Numbered from the stretch's first letter, positions 23,710 to 36,317 are shown. The stretch is 64,000 bases of DNA from Setaria digitata (GCA_003640385.1 RCAB01000014.1:361398-425397), one strand, 5' to 3'. A program made the numbers and translations. Notes: generated from the letters alone by a model not told the origin.

Positions 23710-26700
23710 CTGCAAAATTGCAAAATTACCTTGCAAGTGAACTGTTTGATCCGAAAACAGTTCGTCATAGTTTGCAATCTTTTATGGGGAAATTTTCCCG
23801 CAAAAAATCATTTCATTTATAGCAAAATTTTTCTGCCATCTGAAAATAACAGGACATTATCGTTTAAAAGTTAAATTTTAAAATTTCATTTTTGAACACT
23901 TCTTTTTTTCCTCTGTACTTTTTCCCTTTAAAACCAAATTACGCACTATTCTGTAGGAAAATGATCAAAATAGATGACCTGTGTGTATTTAATTATTTAT
24001 CAATTATTTAATTATTTATTTATCAATTGCACTCTGATAAACATCCTGGAATGAACTGATTTACCATTCCGAATTTCTCTAAATATATGACGAAAGTGGA
24101 AAGAAACAGTCAACCGTCAGGTTACAAAAATATAGAAAAAGGCGAAAAAATGACAAAAGTGTTATTATTTTCTTACTGTGTATGGTTTAGTACATTGCAT
24201 TATAGAATTTATATTTGATTAAAATAGATTTATTTTAAATTAATCTCTAATAATTCTAAAGAAATTTCTAACACAGCTAAAAAATAATGATTTTAACACA
24301 TATAATCAAACTTTTCGTGAACAACTTCAAATATCATAAAAAGACAAATAAAATATCTGGAAGAAAAAGATTCAATCTGAACAAATCTGTTGGAAAGACT
24401 GAAATCTAAGTTTAAAATGTCTAATTAAAATTATTCATTCCATCTGTTTTATATCTTATCAGTAGCTTGAACGATTAATTTTTGTAAGCTACTTTTTTTT
24501 TTATTTTTCATTTTTGCATTGTAAAAAGACTAATACCAAATGCAGCAATTAAGAGATATATTGCAGAATGGATGGAATAATTAAACGAAGTAAAGAAATT
24601 ATTTCAATATGAAATTGAACGCTAATATTATTCACCTGAATGATTTTTGCTTCAGAAGGCAGAAGAGAGGTGAGTGATGAAGTGGGAATAAGTTTTATTT
24701 AAAAAAAGCAATTTTTTCTTTAAAAAATTTTATTTTTTTAGAGAAGAAAATTTTTCTATTTGGAATTTTTTTAGAATTAAGATTTCTTCAAATTTACTTT
24801 TACTTTATTCAGGAAAGAAGCAAAATACGATTCCTTCTTTCTTTCGGATCCATTATTTTTCACTTTTTGGCACTAAGACTGAGACTACAATTTCTGCGCT
24901 ACTTCTAATTCTTTTTTCATTAATAATTTCAATTCCTGTTATTAGCACCAGTGCTATTATTTTTGCACAGCAACAGCACTAACATTTTTAAGTGTGGCCT
25001 GATTTTATCAAACTAATTAATCTAGGCTATTAAACATTAAACCTTTCTAGATGATAAGAAATCTTGTATAACATTTGAATTCGTTTCAGAATTCATTAAA
25101 TCGCCTAATCTTTCTTTTCTTTTTTTTGAACAGTCCTTCACTATTACTCCTTTTTCTTATATCAATTTTGTTATTATTCTTATCTCTTCACCTAATTCTT
25201 ATGCATTACTATAGATTCATGAATGCGAATATTTGGCAAAATTTTTGAAAAAAAAAAGAATTAAAAAGTAAAAATAGAGCTTTGAAGAGAAAATAAGTTT
25301 GATCTTCACTCATTTTGCAAAGATTATTCCCTTTTAATTACATTGTTTTGCTAAAAAAAAAAGCATAACTGATAAGGCAGTGATATTTCTAATCATCCAG
25401 TAGAACCTTCTGAACTTAATTCTAATAATATTTCACGGAAACATTACTCTTCCTTTTAAATCTTTAATCCAATCTCGTTTCTTTCACAAATTTGAATTCT
25501 AACAAAAAATATGCTATTAAATAAATGCTAATTTTTAAGTAACTATTTTTTACAAAAAATTTTATCGTGAATTAGAATTCCTGCCTTATTATTTATTATT
25601 TTTCGTCATTATTTCAAATAACGGCAATTTGCTGAAAAGAAATGGAAATGAAAATTGGAAAAAAATGGTAATGAAAATTAGCACATAATAAGTTTGATTT
25701 ATAAAATCTATATTTGAACTTACTGTTTTTTTTTTAAATTTTCTCAAATAGAAATTTATTGCAAAGCATTAAAATATTGAAATCAACATCGAAATATTCG
25801 GAATTTGAATTAAAATAACTGAAGTGCAATTGCCCTTTCTCCCATCAATTCCAGGATATTTTAGGCTTTCCAGAAACTTTAGAAATGAAACAGCTTCGAT
25901 ACTCTGAGTCAGAATGAAATTTAAAAAATTTCAGTAAAAATTTTTGAAACAATCAATTTCAAGCGAACATAATCATGAATGAAATGGTAGAAGAAATGAG
26001 AGCTAGCTGTGAAAAATATTTCAAATCGTGTTATTATTGAGATAATTGAACAGATTAAAACAAATTCAAAAAGACTCGTGTGCCTGTGGCCCTAATAATT
26101 TGTTCTATCGAAAAACTTTATTCCTGCTATCAAATTGTGGCAATCGGAAAAGTCTGATTAACTTATCCTTTCTTTCGTGCTATTTTTTGAACTTCTCCTG
26201 ATCGAAAATACTAATAATATTTCGTAATGATTACTACTAAGACCAGAAAAACAAAAAAGAAGGACAGAAAGGACTTAGAGCAAAAAGTAGAAAATAAATT
26301 TTTGTATGCTGCGCTACAAATTGTAATTTCATCAACAATTATCAGCTAACGTGAATGCATTTACGTATATCAGCTATATCAGCTAACTAACAGGAATAAG
26401 CCATCGACAAAATGCTTAACAGCTGATATGATAAAACCGATCCCCTTAGATATACTAGAAAGTTAGCTAAGATGTCGCTCTAAATGGCTAAGGATAAAGT
26501 AGTGAGTATTGAAGGAAACAGTCAAAGCAGCTCTTACAACATTTCATTTTTCCTTCTAAAAATGATCAATTTTCTACTTTGGAAGAAATTTGTGAAGAAA
26601 GTGTTTTTGATATACCGCTGAATAATACAATTAAATGATTTTATTGACATTTATGCCAGAATTAATTAAATTAATTGAATGGACCTTGTCATTTGTGCTT

Positions 26701-28139
26701 TAAAAAAAAAAATCTAAAATTAACGTTTTATGTTTTATTTATGTTATTTTTTTTTTTTTTACATCAATCAATTTAGTCTGTTCTCTGAGAAGTGGAGCTA
26801 TTCCAAAAGCTAACATTTTATTAACAAATTGAATAATGAATTTAGTTTGATTATATATATTTATAATGAAATAATGCTTTTTACAAATGAAAGGAATGAT
26901 ATAAAAGGAAAACATTCTATAGAGATAATAGTAGCATAAAAAGCCAAATAATCCTTTAGCAATTAATTATTGCGGAATTAATTACAAGTCACGTTTAGAA
27001 AGATGTTGCAAAACTTTTTCGAAACACAATGAAAGGAGCATTTCGTAAGCATATTGTAAAATGAGTTTGATCCAAGAAATAGTAAAAAGGGAAAAATGGA
27101 TGTCGATTAATTTGAATACGAGACAGAAAATTGGTAAAAAGACTTCGAGAGCAAATGATATGAATAATTTTACGAAAATAGAATTTAGCTAAAATTAACA
27201 ACTGAATGGAATTTTTTTCTGGAACTGAAAAGAGAGCTGCTTTGCTGCCCGACCTGAAACACCATTCGGCTGACATTGAAATTTGTTAAGTTGTAATTAG
27301 AACAATGTTAGTTCAACAATATCTTCCACTATTGCCTCATTACCTTGTAATTACAGATTTTCAGGAGAAAAACTTAATGAAATAATTGTTCTTTTTTGTT
27401 TATCCATCTTAAACATATCATTATTGATACATTTGCTTTCTATGCAAAGTGGTTTTAAATATTCTTTTTTTTTTCCTGATGAGCAGTTCTGATGAACAAA
27501 TAAATTTGGACAATGATACGCTCAGAAAGTGTCCAAGCAACAATGGAATGCAATATTCGATGAATAAAGTCAAGAAATAAGCCAACTTGAAAAGAAATGC
27601 TTCAAACAAAAATTTTATCAATTTCTTAGTATTATTAAATAATACTATTTAATCGTATAAAATGATTTTTCACATTACCAAATTTTAGCACTATTTGGTA
27701 GTCAAAAATTTAAATGCTTTGCAGGTTAACTTAAATATTGCCTTGAGTTGTTGAGCATGTGTCCAACTAGAAAGGAAATAAATTATTCAAAAACGTTTAC
27801 ATTTCATTTATATCCCTTTACATTTCATCTATTCCTTATATTCCAATTTTATACTGAATATCATTCCCTAAAAATTCCATGTTCTGTTTTTGCAATTGAT
27901 TTCATTTTATATTTTACATTTCAGTTCCTTTCTATGTCAGATTTTTATCTTTTTTTTTTTAGTAATACGTCTTATATTTTTGTTTTCAATTTTATGTTAT
28001 AATTCATTTCGTATTTTCTTAACATTCCAATTTTACAGTCTATTTCGGTTATTTTTTTATGTGTCTAAGTCATGCAGCATATTTTTAAGTTTTATGCTTA
28101 CTTTTACGTTGTGTGCTTAAAAGGTTTCATGTACTTGAA
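23710..28139. other. AT-rich intergenic or distal intronic DNA
   Basis: About 4.4 kb without supported genes on either strand. ORFs here are low-complexity Phe/Lys/Ile-rich translations of A/T runs. It may include the distal promoter and upstream exon(s) of the dipeptidyl peptidase alternative isoform. Around 26340-26390 the motif ATCAGCTA recurs three times. Confidence 0.5.
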
Positions 28140-28330
28140 ATTTCCGTTCTCATTTCTACACTTTACACTTGAAATGTCCTCATTTTAACTGTTTGTGCTT
28201 AAAATGTCCTCGTTTTTACTTTTTACACTTAGAATGTCCTCACTTTTACACTGTGTACTTAAAATGTCTCTCCTCATTTTTACGTTTTACACTTGAGATG
28301 TCCTCATGTTAACTCTTTATACTTATGCTC
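28140..28330. repeat. Degenerate minisatellite, ~30-bp unit, five to six copies
   Basis: Units have the form (T)ACACTTgaaATGTCCTC followed by a T-rich spacer. The ATGTCCTC cores recur about every 30-33 bp. T-rich, more degenerate copies (TTTACATTTCAT and similar) extend leftward to about 27780. Confidence 0.75.
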
Positions 28331-28758
28331 ATCTTTTTTGCTTTTATCTTCTCAGTCCTGTACTGCTCCTTTTTTGTATTCCAAATTTCATTTCACATGT
28401 TAAATGTTTCAGTTATGATGTATCATTTATTTATCTCATCCACTTTTTATGCATTAAAATTTTTACAAAAAAATTTTCTTAATAATTTTAAAATTTCTTC
28501 ACTTCTTGCTGCTCACTCAGAATTCGATAAATCTTCCTTGAACAACAAAGCTCACTCTTACAGTTCCCGAACTGTTCAGTATGTGTGTACTATGGGTAAG
28601 GAGAACACATTAATCTCTATTTAATCGTTCATTTAAGTGCTACCGTATGTTAGCAATTGTTTTGACAGTGGAAAGGTCGAGAAGGAGCATTCCCGACGAT
28701 GAAAAACTGAGTTATTGAAGTATCTGTAGGAGTACTCGTAGTACTTCAGCTTACAGGT

Positions 28759-28780
28759 GGTTTAATTGCTCAAGATAATG
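28759..28780 (+). other. Sequence resembling nematode spliced leader SL1
   Basis: GGTTTAATT then GCTCAAGATAATG. By memory of the canonical 22-nt SL1 it matches 16 of 22 bases, including 14 of the first 16. It is not followed by a GTAAG-type donor, so it is not an SL RNA gene. It could be chance or the degraded 5' end of a retrocopied trans-spliced mRNA lying just downstream. Confidence 0.25.
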
Positions 28781-28823
28781 TTTCTGTTTTAGGGATTCTA
28801 TTTACTTCTCGAAAAGAAATACT

Positions 28824-29200
28824 TTGAGGTCCTTTTCTGAGGGAGTTAATCTTCAGCAAGAAGAAAACAACGATAACAATGGTACTAGTCGGCTAACCTG
28901 GTTAAGAAGGATTAAAGCATTCACGGGTGAAGGATACGGGTCCAAACGGGAATCACCCTATTTCATGTTAATGAGAATCCGAGGCTGCAGTAGCCGATGC
29001 GGAAGACGAAGAAGCTCGGTTAGCCTTACGCAATCAGCTTCAAGTTTAAAAATTCGTTACACCGACCCATCATAGTATAGACCAGCAACTTGCAACCGGA
29101 AACACCAGAAACCTCCACCTTACCAGACAGAAATTGAAGGTTTGCTGATGACGAGGTTATTGGTTCCATCTACCACCATTCTTAGATCGAAGGTGATTAT
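28824..29200 (+). pseudogene. Coding-like, GC-richer stretch, possibly a decayed gene fragment
   Basis: This stretch is visibly less AT-rich than its surroundings and reads as protein in more than one frame. One frame from 28824 to 29075 is open for 83 codons (contains LTWLRRIKAFTGEGYGSKRE). A second frame from about 28976 reads ESEAAVADAEDEEARLALRN, meets a TAA, and then continues (FVTPTHHSIDQQLATGNT) to ~29140. Switching frames and a single internal stop would fit a pseudogene or unrecognised exons. I do not recognise the family. Confidence 0.3.
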
Positions 29201-30587
29201 TTCCTAATTGGTATGCGTTTTTTGGTTCAATAATTTTATCCCAAAGAACTAGCTCTCACGGAACAGATGTAAATTTCATCCTTGTATATTTCTGGAAAAC
29301 CATTAACTTTAAAATCACCAATTTAATTACTCTGAAAGCATATGAATCATTAAATGTCAAGATTTCAAGAAATCAAAATTTTAGATGGCTGAGTACAAAA
29401 AAGAGGTGACATGGCAGTTGGATGGTACACAATGTATCACAAGAATGATAAGTATTAAAATGTTTCGAAACATTGAAATTTTTGTCACATCATCAATACT
29501 TCAAAAAGAAAGAAGGATTAATGGCAATTAAGAAAAGTGTCAATTAATGATTGTGCAACATACACTGCAACACTTTTAAAGTAAAAAATTTTTTCCACAC
29601 AATCTCACAAATAAAAATTGGTAATTACCTAAAAATAACGCACTGCAAAAATATAATATCAGCAAAATTAAGCAAAAAAAGCAAACAAGAAGAGAAGCAT
29701 TTGTTAAACAAAACGTTCACAAGATTTTATTGATTAAACAAAATTAAATGTAAACGAAACTGAATTGAAAGTTCAAAATTGTCGTGCGGTATTTTGCATA
29801 AGTTTTGAACATTAGAAATCATTAAAATTTTAACCAGAAAAGTTTTTCTAAAATAGTGCAACTTATCTAACTATACCCCTCTTCCAGCTATCATCAAAAC
29901 TTTTTTCATTCGTGTAATATGGAAATGTTTAATGCACAAAAAGGAAAAAAAAAACCGAACAGATCGAAATTATTTAACACTATAATTACTTTTGAATTAA
30001 TCGGTAAATTCAGAACATTCCTACGATTCAATAGAGGCTTGCAAATCAGCAAAGTCAAGTGGAATTTAAATATTAGCATTAGTAAGGTGACATTTAGGAG
30101 AGCCTAAGCCATATCCAAAACAACATTCCTTCTAACAAAATATGGCTGGATTGTTGTCTTCCTTAGCAACGAAGGACAAAAGAATATATTGGCGGTTACT
30201 TCGCAACAGTTAATCACTTTCAAATTTCATTCCATTTTAACTGGAAGTTCCCTTGGCGAAGGAGTCTTTAATGGATAAGAATTATTCCTTGATTTTGCTC
30301 AATATCATTATATTCTGTCTGATAATCTCATACCGCTCTTGAAAGATTGGACAGATGACTAGTCTGTTTCGTAGTGAGGGAAATTCTAAGGAGACTCTTA
30401 AGTGGATGGAAAATTAATGGGAATATTTGAATTGCTATAATTAGCGAGAGGCCAGATTTGGTTTACTTTAATATCGTCATTATCCGCAAAAGCATTGCAC
30501 AGAAAACTGTCATCTGATAGCATTCAAATCAGAAGTATTACTAATTAATCTTTCAAAATTGTTCGCTTTTAGAACACTACAGTAACA
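29201..30587. other. Intergenic region upstream of BBIP1
   Basis: AT-rich, no supported gene. A GCTTTTAG at 30565-30572, 15 nt before the BBIP1 ATG, could be a trans-splice acceptor. Confidence 0.45.
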
Positions 30588-31056
30588 ATGAATACTGAAC
30601 TGAAAGAAGTATTAGATGCCGGAAACGCTCTTCTATTTTGTGAGGAAGAACTTAGTCCAGTTTTTTGTAAACCAAAGCTCATTCCGCTTAAATCCGTAAC
30701 TCTCGAGAAATTAGAAAAGATGCAAAGTGAAGCAATGGAAATAATGAAGAAGATAGACGAAAGCAATCGAAAAACCCCAGCCGAGGTACATTTTTACAGT
30801 TATATTCATTGTAAATTAAAACAATTTTAACAAATACAAAAATAACCGTGTCAACAAAGTCTACGCCCAGCGTTCCTCACTTTCAGCAGTGTACCAGCTA
30901 TATTTAGTAGGCTCAAAATTAATGTTAGAAAACAAATAAACACAAAGGAAAAAGACTAAATCTTAATGAATATTTTAGGTAAGCATGGAATCTGGTTCAA
31001 AAAATCCTCAAGAAAACATCGCTGATATTTGGACTCCTGAAGGAAATCATGAATAA
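30588..31056 (+). CDS. bbip-1: BBSome-interacting protein 1 (BBIP1/BBIP10), complete, 91 aa
   Basis: BBIP1 is the smallest BBSome subunit, needed for BBSome assembly and ciliary membrane trafficking. Two exons: 30588-30785 and 30979-31056, with a GTACAT donor and TATTTTAG acceptor, phase 0. The core [20 protein letters not shown] matches the family signature ([20 protein letters not shown] in mammals). Upstream LLFCEEELSPV corresponds to the family GPLFVEDIM segment. The length is almost the same as the human protein (92 aa). The last 25 residues, encoded by exon 2, are not obviously conserved. A short helical segment follows the core (EAMEIMKKIDESNR). It lies tail-to-tail with mrps-6; the stop codons are 61 bp apart. 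Confidence 0.92.
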
Positions 31057-31117
31057 TAACAAGCCTAACTTTACAACGGACACCATGTTCCGCACAAGCT
31101 GTCAAAGTCTAATTAGG

Positions 31118-32100
31118 CTACTCATATTTCTGTGGTTTGGGTCTGCCGATGATTTCCGCATCTGCTATTGGATATGACTTCGGAATAGCCTTCCATTCTT
31201 TTTCTGTTCGCTTGTAAATCATTTGTCGTGAATAGTGTCCCAATTTCTGGTTATCTCGTAAAGCTTTTACTGATTTTCTAGAAAAGGATGTTTTTAGAAT
31301 TAAGTCACTTCTTTCTCCACAGGGAAGAAGTAATAATTGGTAACTATATTTATGAACAATCAATCATCTTTTTTTTTCTTTTTTTGGAGTAAACATTAAT
31401 GTGTCTTCATTGCACGGAAAATTAATAAATAAAACAATTAAAACTCAAAAGATTCAGCAAAATAATAAAACAAATAAATTACCTTTCTGGTGGTGGTTTT
31501 AGCAGTTCTTCTAAATTACAAGTAATTGATTCTCGAGGCTTTTCATGCATATACATTACATGAATTAAATCAAGATCATTACGCAATATTGTATTCGTCG
31601 TGTCACGAACATCTCGAGGCATAAATGCTTTGATAAGGAAATAACTGAAAATGCAAACCTGTAGGTATATCAGGTAAGTCTTAAACTATGTTCTTACCAA
31701 TTCTAAAGTAATTAATTTTCACTTGTTTCATGAAGAAATTGAATATTAGAAGCTCAAAATCTTTTAATTTTCAATTAAATGTACTCTCGCCTCATCTAAT
31801 ATCAGAATCAAACCAGAAATTACTTTGACGTATATATATGTTCATCTGTTTGTTTTCTCACTCTTCTGAAGGGCAAATCACGATGTCCTAGACTCTCTAA
31901 TTTTTCGATAATAGCACCATTATCAAGCAGAACTTTTGCAGCTCGATGAATCGTTGTAAACAATTCTGGCTGTAAAATAAAAGGTCACAAGTTCATCAGT
32001 CTAAAATTAAGTTTGAGAAAATGAAAAAAAGAAAATGTTGTAAGCAATTAGCAACCTTGGCGAGCGACCGCGTAATTAGAGTAATTTCATAAAATGGCAT
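31118..32100 (-). CDS. mrps-6: Mitochondrial small ribosomal subunit protein bS6m (MRPS6), complete, 168 aa
   Basis: A component of the mitochondrial 28S ribosomal subunit. Four exons: 32100-32056, 31969-31830, 31644-31483 and 31277-31118; 507 nt in frame, ending in TAG. The start reads MPFYEITLITRSLAK, matching the family MPRYELALILKAM. It is followed by DNGAIIEKLESLGHRDLPFR (family [20 protein letters not shown]) and YFLIKAFMP (family YFLVDFYAP). The basic C-terminal part (LGHYSRQMIYKRTEKEWKAI) is longer than in the human protein (125 aa). The donor at 31830 (AC|GTCAAA) is the weakest junction, but it is the only one in phase. No cleavable targeting peptide is obvious, as in other MRPS6 proteins. 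Confidence 0.93.
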
Positions 32101-33360
32101 TTTCAAATTGCCGGAAAACCATCGGTATAAGCAAAACAAACGAAATAATTAATAATTAACGTTAGATGAATCCAAAAGTGCACGTCGTCAATGAAACCAA
32201 TCTTAAATTAAGAAAAATAAATTAAATAACACAATTCAATTCAACCAGAAGCAGAGAGATTAGACTCGGAAATAATAAAATGAATTCAGACATTTCATTA
32301 CAGTATATCAACGATAAGAGATAGAAGATCAGCAGTAAAAGATGTTAAACTGCAAGATTATCATTTATTACCTCAAATGGAAGTTTGAAAATAATTATTT
32401 ATGTAAACTCAGGATACAAATGCGTTAACAATATCTAATACCAAAAAGTTACTAAACAATATTTATATAGCACTTGCAGTAATTTTGAACTCAGCCTTCA
32501 AACGGTTTCGAAAGCAAAGGAATCTTTACAACATCTTCGAACCGACTTCCAAATAGCCCTGAAGTGAATCTGAGAACAATGAATCAAATGTTGTAGCTCA
32601 GATCTTAACAACATTATATGTATCGTCGCAATAAATGTAAAGCTCATATGAGTATACATTTGAAAAAACGGTAGCTTGAAAATTTTACTCAATGAGAACA
32701 CAAATGAATTAGAACTTGCACTTGAAAGGCTTCACGGAAAGAAAAGTACTGTTGAAAGACAAACATTCAACATGAAAACATCTATTTTATTCTCAATGAC
32801 ATAAGGAACGAAATGAGGCATTTTAGCGCATCGGTTAACACAGAAATAATGAGGCATTTACTGTAAGCTGTCATATCAAAAGAAGCGACTGAAGAGCATC
32901 AAAAAGCTGAACTGAACTAGGCAGCAATCAAACTCTAAAGGCAACTATCGATGACTGAAGCAAGTTACGACCGACTTAAGCAAATTCAAATGCAAAGGTC
33001 TAAAAAAGGATGTAATAATAGCTGTGCAAATGAAAACGCTTCATGGATCATTTCAAAAAAGCTGAAGGGGATACTGTTATTCAGTTTTAAAAGAACAATT
33101 TCATTTGAATAACCAAAATATGCACATTTTAAGAACAAAAGCTTTCTTGCATACTTTATCGCATACAATTATACTTGTCGCCTCATTAAATTATATCAGT
33201 CAATGACAAATGGAATATGAAAGGAAAATAAAAGGTATCATTCACAAAGAATAGCTCGACTTCATAAAAATATTATAGATAATATTTAGCGTGAAATATT
33301 ATAACTACACAAACTACCATATATGGGTATATAAACCAAGTTACAAGTGCTGATTATTTG
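32101..33360. other. Intergenic, no gene seen
   Basis: AT-rich sequence upstream of mrps-6 and downstream of the EGF-like gene. Minus-strand ORFs at 32498-32701 and 32986-33168 are open by chance and lack splice or domain support. Confidence 0.5.
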
Positions 33361-36317
33361 CTAGCTGTTCCGGGAAACATTGGAAGCGCCGAAACGTGGC
33401 AGTACTGGCGATGAATAAGAGAGATATTCAGGCGGAAGAACCGTAGTTCCATTATCGGTTCTGCTTACGGGCTGTTGTACTGAAAATGTCGATACTGCCT
33501 GAAATACACCATGAATTCAAATCCATCTTTATCATTTGTCATATGTAGTGATAAATTCCCCAAAAATCAAAACGAATCCAATCCGAATGTATGTGACGAT
33601 CAAACTGAGCAATAAATCAATAGGATGATGAAATAATGCAGAGAGGGAAGGGATGGTTACTACTTAAGAGAAATCCTTTTTCAGCAATCAATAAAATACC
33701 CAAGTAAATCCTACGTTGCAAATTTCAAATCTCCCCTCACTACAACTAAAAAATAAATAAATATTGAATTTAGCAAGAACCACTGTGAATTCTTGCAGTG
33801 GTCCTTGCCAAATTAAAAGTAATTAAATAGAACTTCGGCATTTTTTCTCTCTACGTCATGAAAACTAGCATATTTCACATAGGTATGTACAGAAAAAACA
33901 AAAACACAAGTGCAAAACATCTCTTCAAGAAAAATTTTCAAACGTCAGGACAATATGGCATACCTCCTCATAAGATGGTGGAGGATCAACCGGTTTTGAT
34001 AAATTCCCATTAGCTGGTAGGTCAGGAAACAAAACCGGCACTGAATCAAGGTGAATTACACAAGGTGGGAAAAAATTGCCATAAGGCCTTAGCACCACAG
34101 TCGATTCACCAGGATTATCATTTAACAAGTTTTCCTGAAATAAAAAACACAGTAGTAACTGAAGCGAGAAGTATATATCAATGAGCAGTGGATGGATGAA
34201 AAGCCCAATAAAGACAATGAAGTGGAGAAAAATTGCTAATTTTTGACTTAATAAAGAATCTAGAATATATTACAGTCGCTTTCGAACTTTCTTTTGAATT
34301 AAATAGTTTTCATCTTAATAAACACGAAATGTTTAATAAAAATGCCTGCATTCGTAGACAAATTTCATTGCTTCGTCTCTCTCTCTCCCCACGACGTCGA
34401 CGAGCAATCACACCATCGCACACTCCATATTGCAGTCTTCGACGTCCTGAATAAAAAGCTTCATTCCTGCATTTGAAACGTTAGTTAACAGTTCCTGTAC
34501 ATCACTTAGCAGATAACTTGAGAATGTGGTAAAACTGCAAAACAGTAATTCTGAAGTATTCATAAAATTCCATTCTTTTAAAATAATAAAGAAATAAAAA
34601 CAAGACGCACTCCGTGGATGCACAGGCTTCCTTGGAAACAAATCCAGGCGACACACAACACAACAGATTATTATGATAACCATGCATAACAAAGGCAGGC
34701 CAAGCACAGCGCTCCATGATGCCGCGTATTCCTGAAAAGTAAATTACAAAGCAGTGAAATCTCAAATATGAGAAATACGAATTCCACATACTGATTTGAC
34801 AACACCAATAAGCCAAATAATTTGTGAAAACATAGAAACTTTTTTAAAGATTTATTCTTCACTTAAAAAAGACTCAATAAAAATTGACCTGACAAAACTG
34901 CCCAGTATACCAGTAATCTAAGCATTTACAATGTCCATTATCCATCGGACGACCACCATTTAAACATTTCACATGTTCACAGTGCTGACCATGTATGTAT
35001 TCTGGATATGGACATCTGAAAATCATATATGAATACGATGTTTCACACATAAATATTCTGCACTTCTGTGAAATGCGTCAAGTTTTACTCTGGCCTTTAT
35101 ATCTTCCACGCTGAGATCCAGAAGTCCTTCAATCATCGAGCATCATTTCTCTACTTATAAGTCACTAAATTACTCATTAAACTGAATTTACCGGAGAAAC
35201 AAACTCGTCGAATGTTTGCAAATAAATGGTTTAGATACAAATATTAGAAAATGAATGTTCGGTATTAAAACATAATTAGAAACCTGCAGGCATACTGAGT
35301 TGGAATAAGCTTGGGTATTTTCACTAAAGTACCATTATTGACACAAACTAGTTCTTCGCACAAATGACCTCGATAGAATTTGGGACAAATACATTCACCT
35401 GAAAACTAAATGAATCTGACGAGATAAAAATAATCAGGGTGAAAGACTTAGAAACTAGAAATGTAGAGTGTCAAAAAAAGAACGAAAGATTTCTTAGCAA
35501 ATGCTGTTATAAAGGAAATATTTTAAGCTATTTTATAACTCTTGTAAGAATATACACTTTATTGAGGGATGTTTGCCTACGAAGTTTTCAGCAGAGAATT
35601 CCCTGTTTGAAAAATTGAAAACTGTAAAAATTTAATAGCATTTCTCCTATATGACGTCATAAGACACTTCTTACCTCTTAATGTTTTTGTACCGCCATTG
35701 AGGCAATCCGGTGTAAAGCCAAGCAGTTCCTTCAGATACTCAAACGAATCTTTCACAATGTTGCCAAAATGAACACCATTGTTTTTCGTTGTATTTAGAG
35801 AATGACTGACTTTTGGTGTGCTTTTCAAATTTGGTTTTGAAGTTAACGAAAAATTTGCATCACTGAACGCTACGGTTGTCGTTTGTAATGTTGTAAACTA
35901 AAGAAAATTTCTGATTTAAGCTTTAAATAAAACAACCTATGGTGATCATTTAGGATAAAGAATAGCTTTAGCTGAACAAATATCTTAAAAGCTTCAAGGA
36001 ACTGATGCTGATGTTTAACTCAGTCTTCCTGGTTCTAGGATAAATCCAGTTTGCAATTAAGTAATTCAAACAGAATTTTTTCATAACGGATGGGTTTATA
36101 AAATAAGTCCCACACGTACACACACACTCAAATCATAAATGCAGATTAGTAGATATCACATATCAGATCTAGTCATTTTATACGATGCGCTATGTCTATC
36201 AATATGAATACCTCGTAACTATCTTCGTTCTTCAAAATAAACTTCGTCTGATTTGCTATCATCACTGTAATTACTAGTGTTCGAATAAGTAAAATCGCAT
36301 ATTCTCGTTGTCCAATT
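33361..36317 (-). CDS. Single-pass membrane protein with three reduced EGF-like modules and a PPxY cytoplasmic tail (5' end unresolved)
   Basis: Exons: 36317-36212, 35897-35675, 35398-35284, 35015-34889, 34731-34611, 34446-34424, 34134-33964, 33498-33361; consistent phases, about 341 residues, TAG stop. The first exon begins mid-codon with a hydrophobic stretch (YAILLIRTLVITVMIA) that could be the signal peptide core, so an upstream exon with the ATG is expected. A Ser/Thr-rich segment follows. Then come three modules: CLNGG...CICPKFYRGHLCE, CVNNG...CRCPYPEYIHGQHCE and CLNGG...CKCLDYWYTGQFCQ. A membrane segment follows (SAVLGLPLLCMVIIIICCVV). The tail contains PPPSYEE, a PPxY motif that binds Nedd4-type WW domains, and PPEYLSY. 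Orientation is type I. Function is unknown; a cell-surface receptor or adhesion role regulated by ubiquitin ligases is an inference. The 23-nt exon at 34446-34424 is the least certain. Confidence 0.75.

Noticed and set aside
27748..28624. Long Phe/Ile/Leu-rich plus-strand ORFs that look like membrane proteins
   Set aside because: Translations of T-rich repeats; no splice structure or conserved pattern.
28719..28753. Possible stem (GAAGTA ... TACTTC) suggesting a small structured RNA
   Set aside because: Only a 7-bp arm with an irregular loop; no family features recognised.
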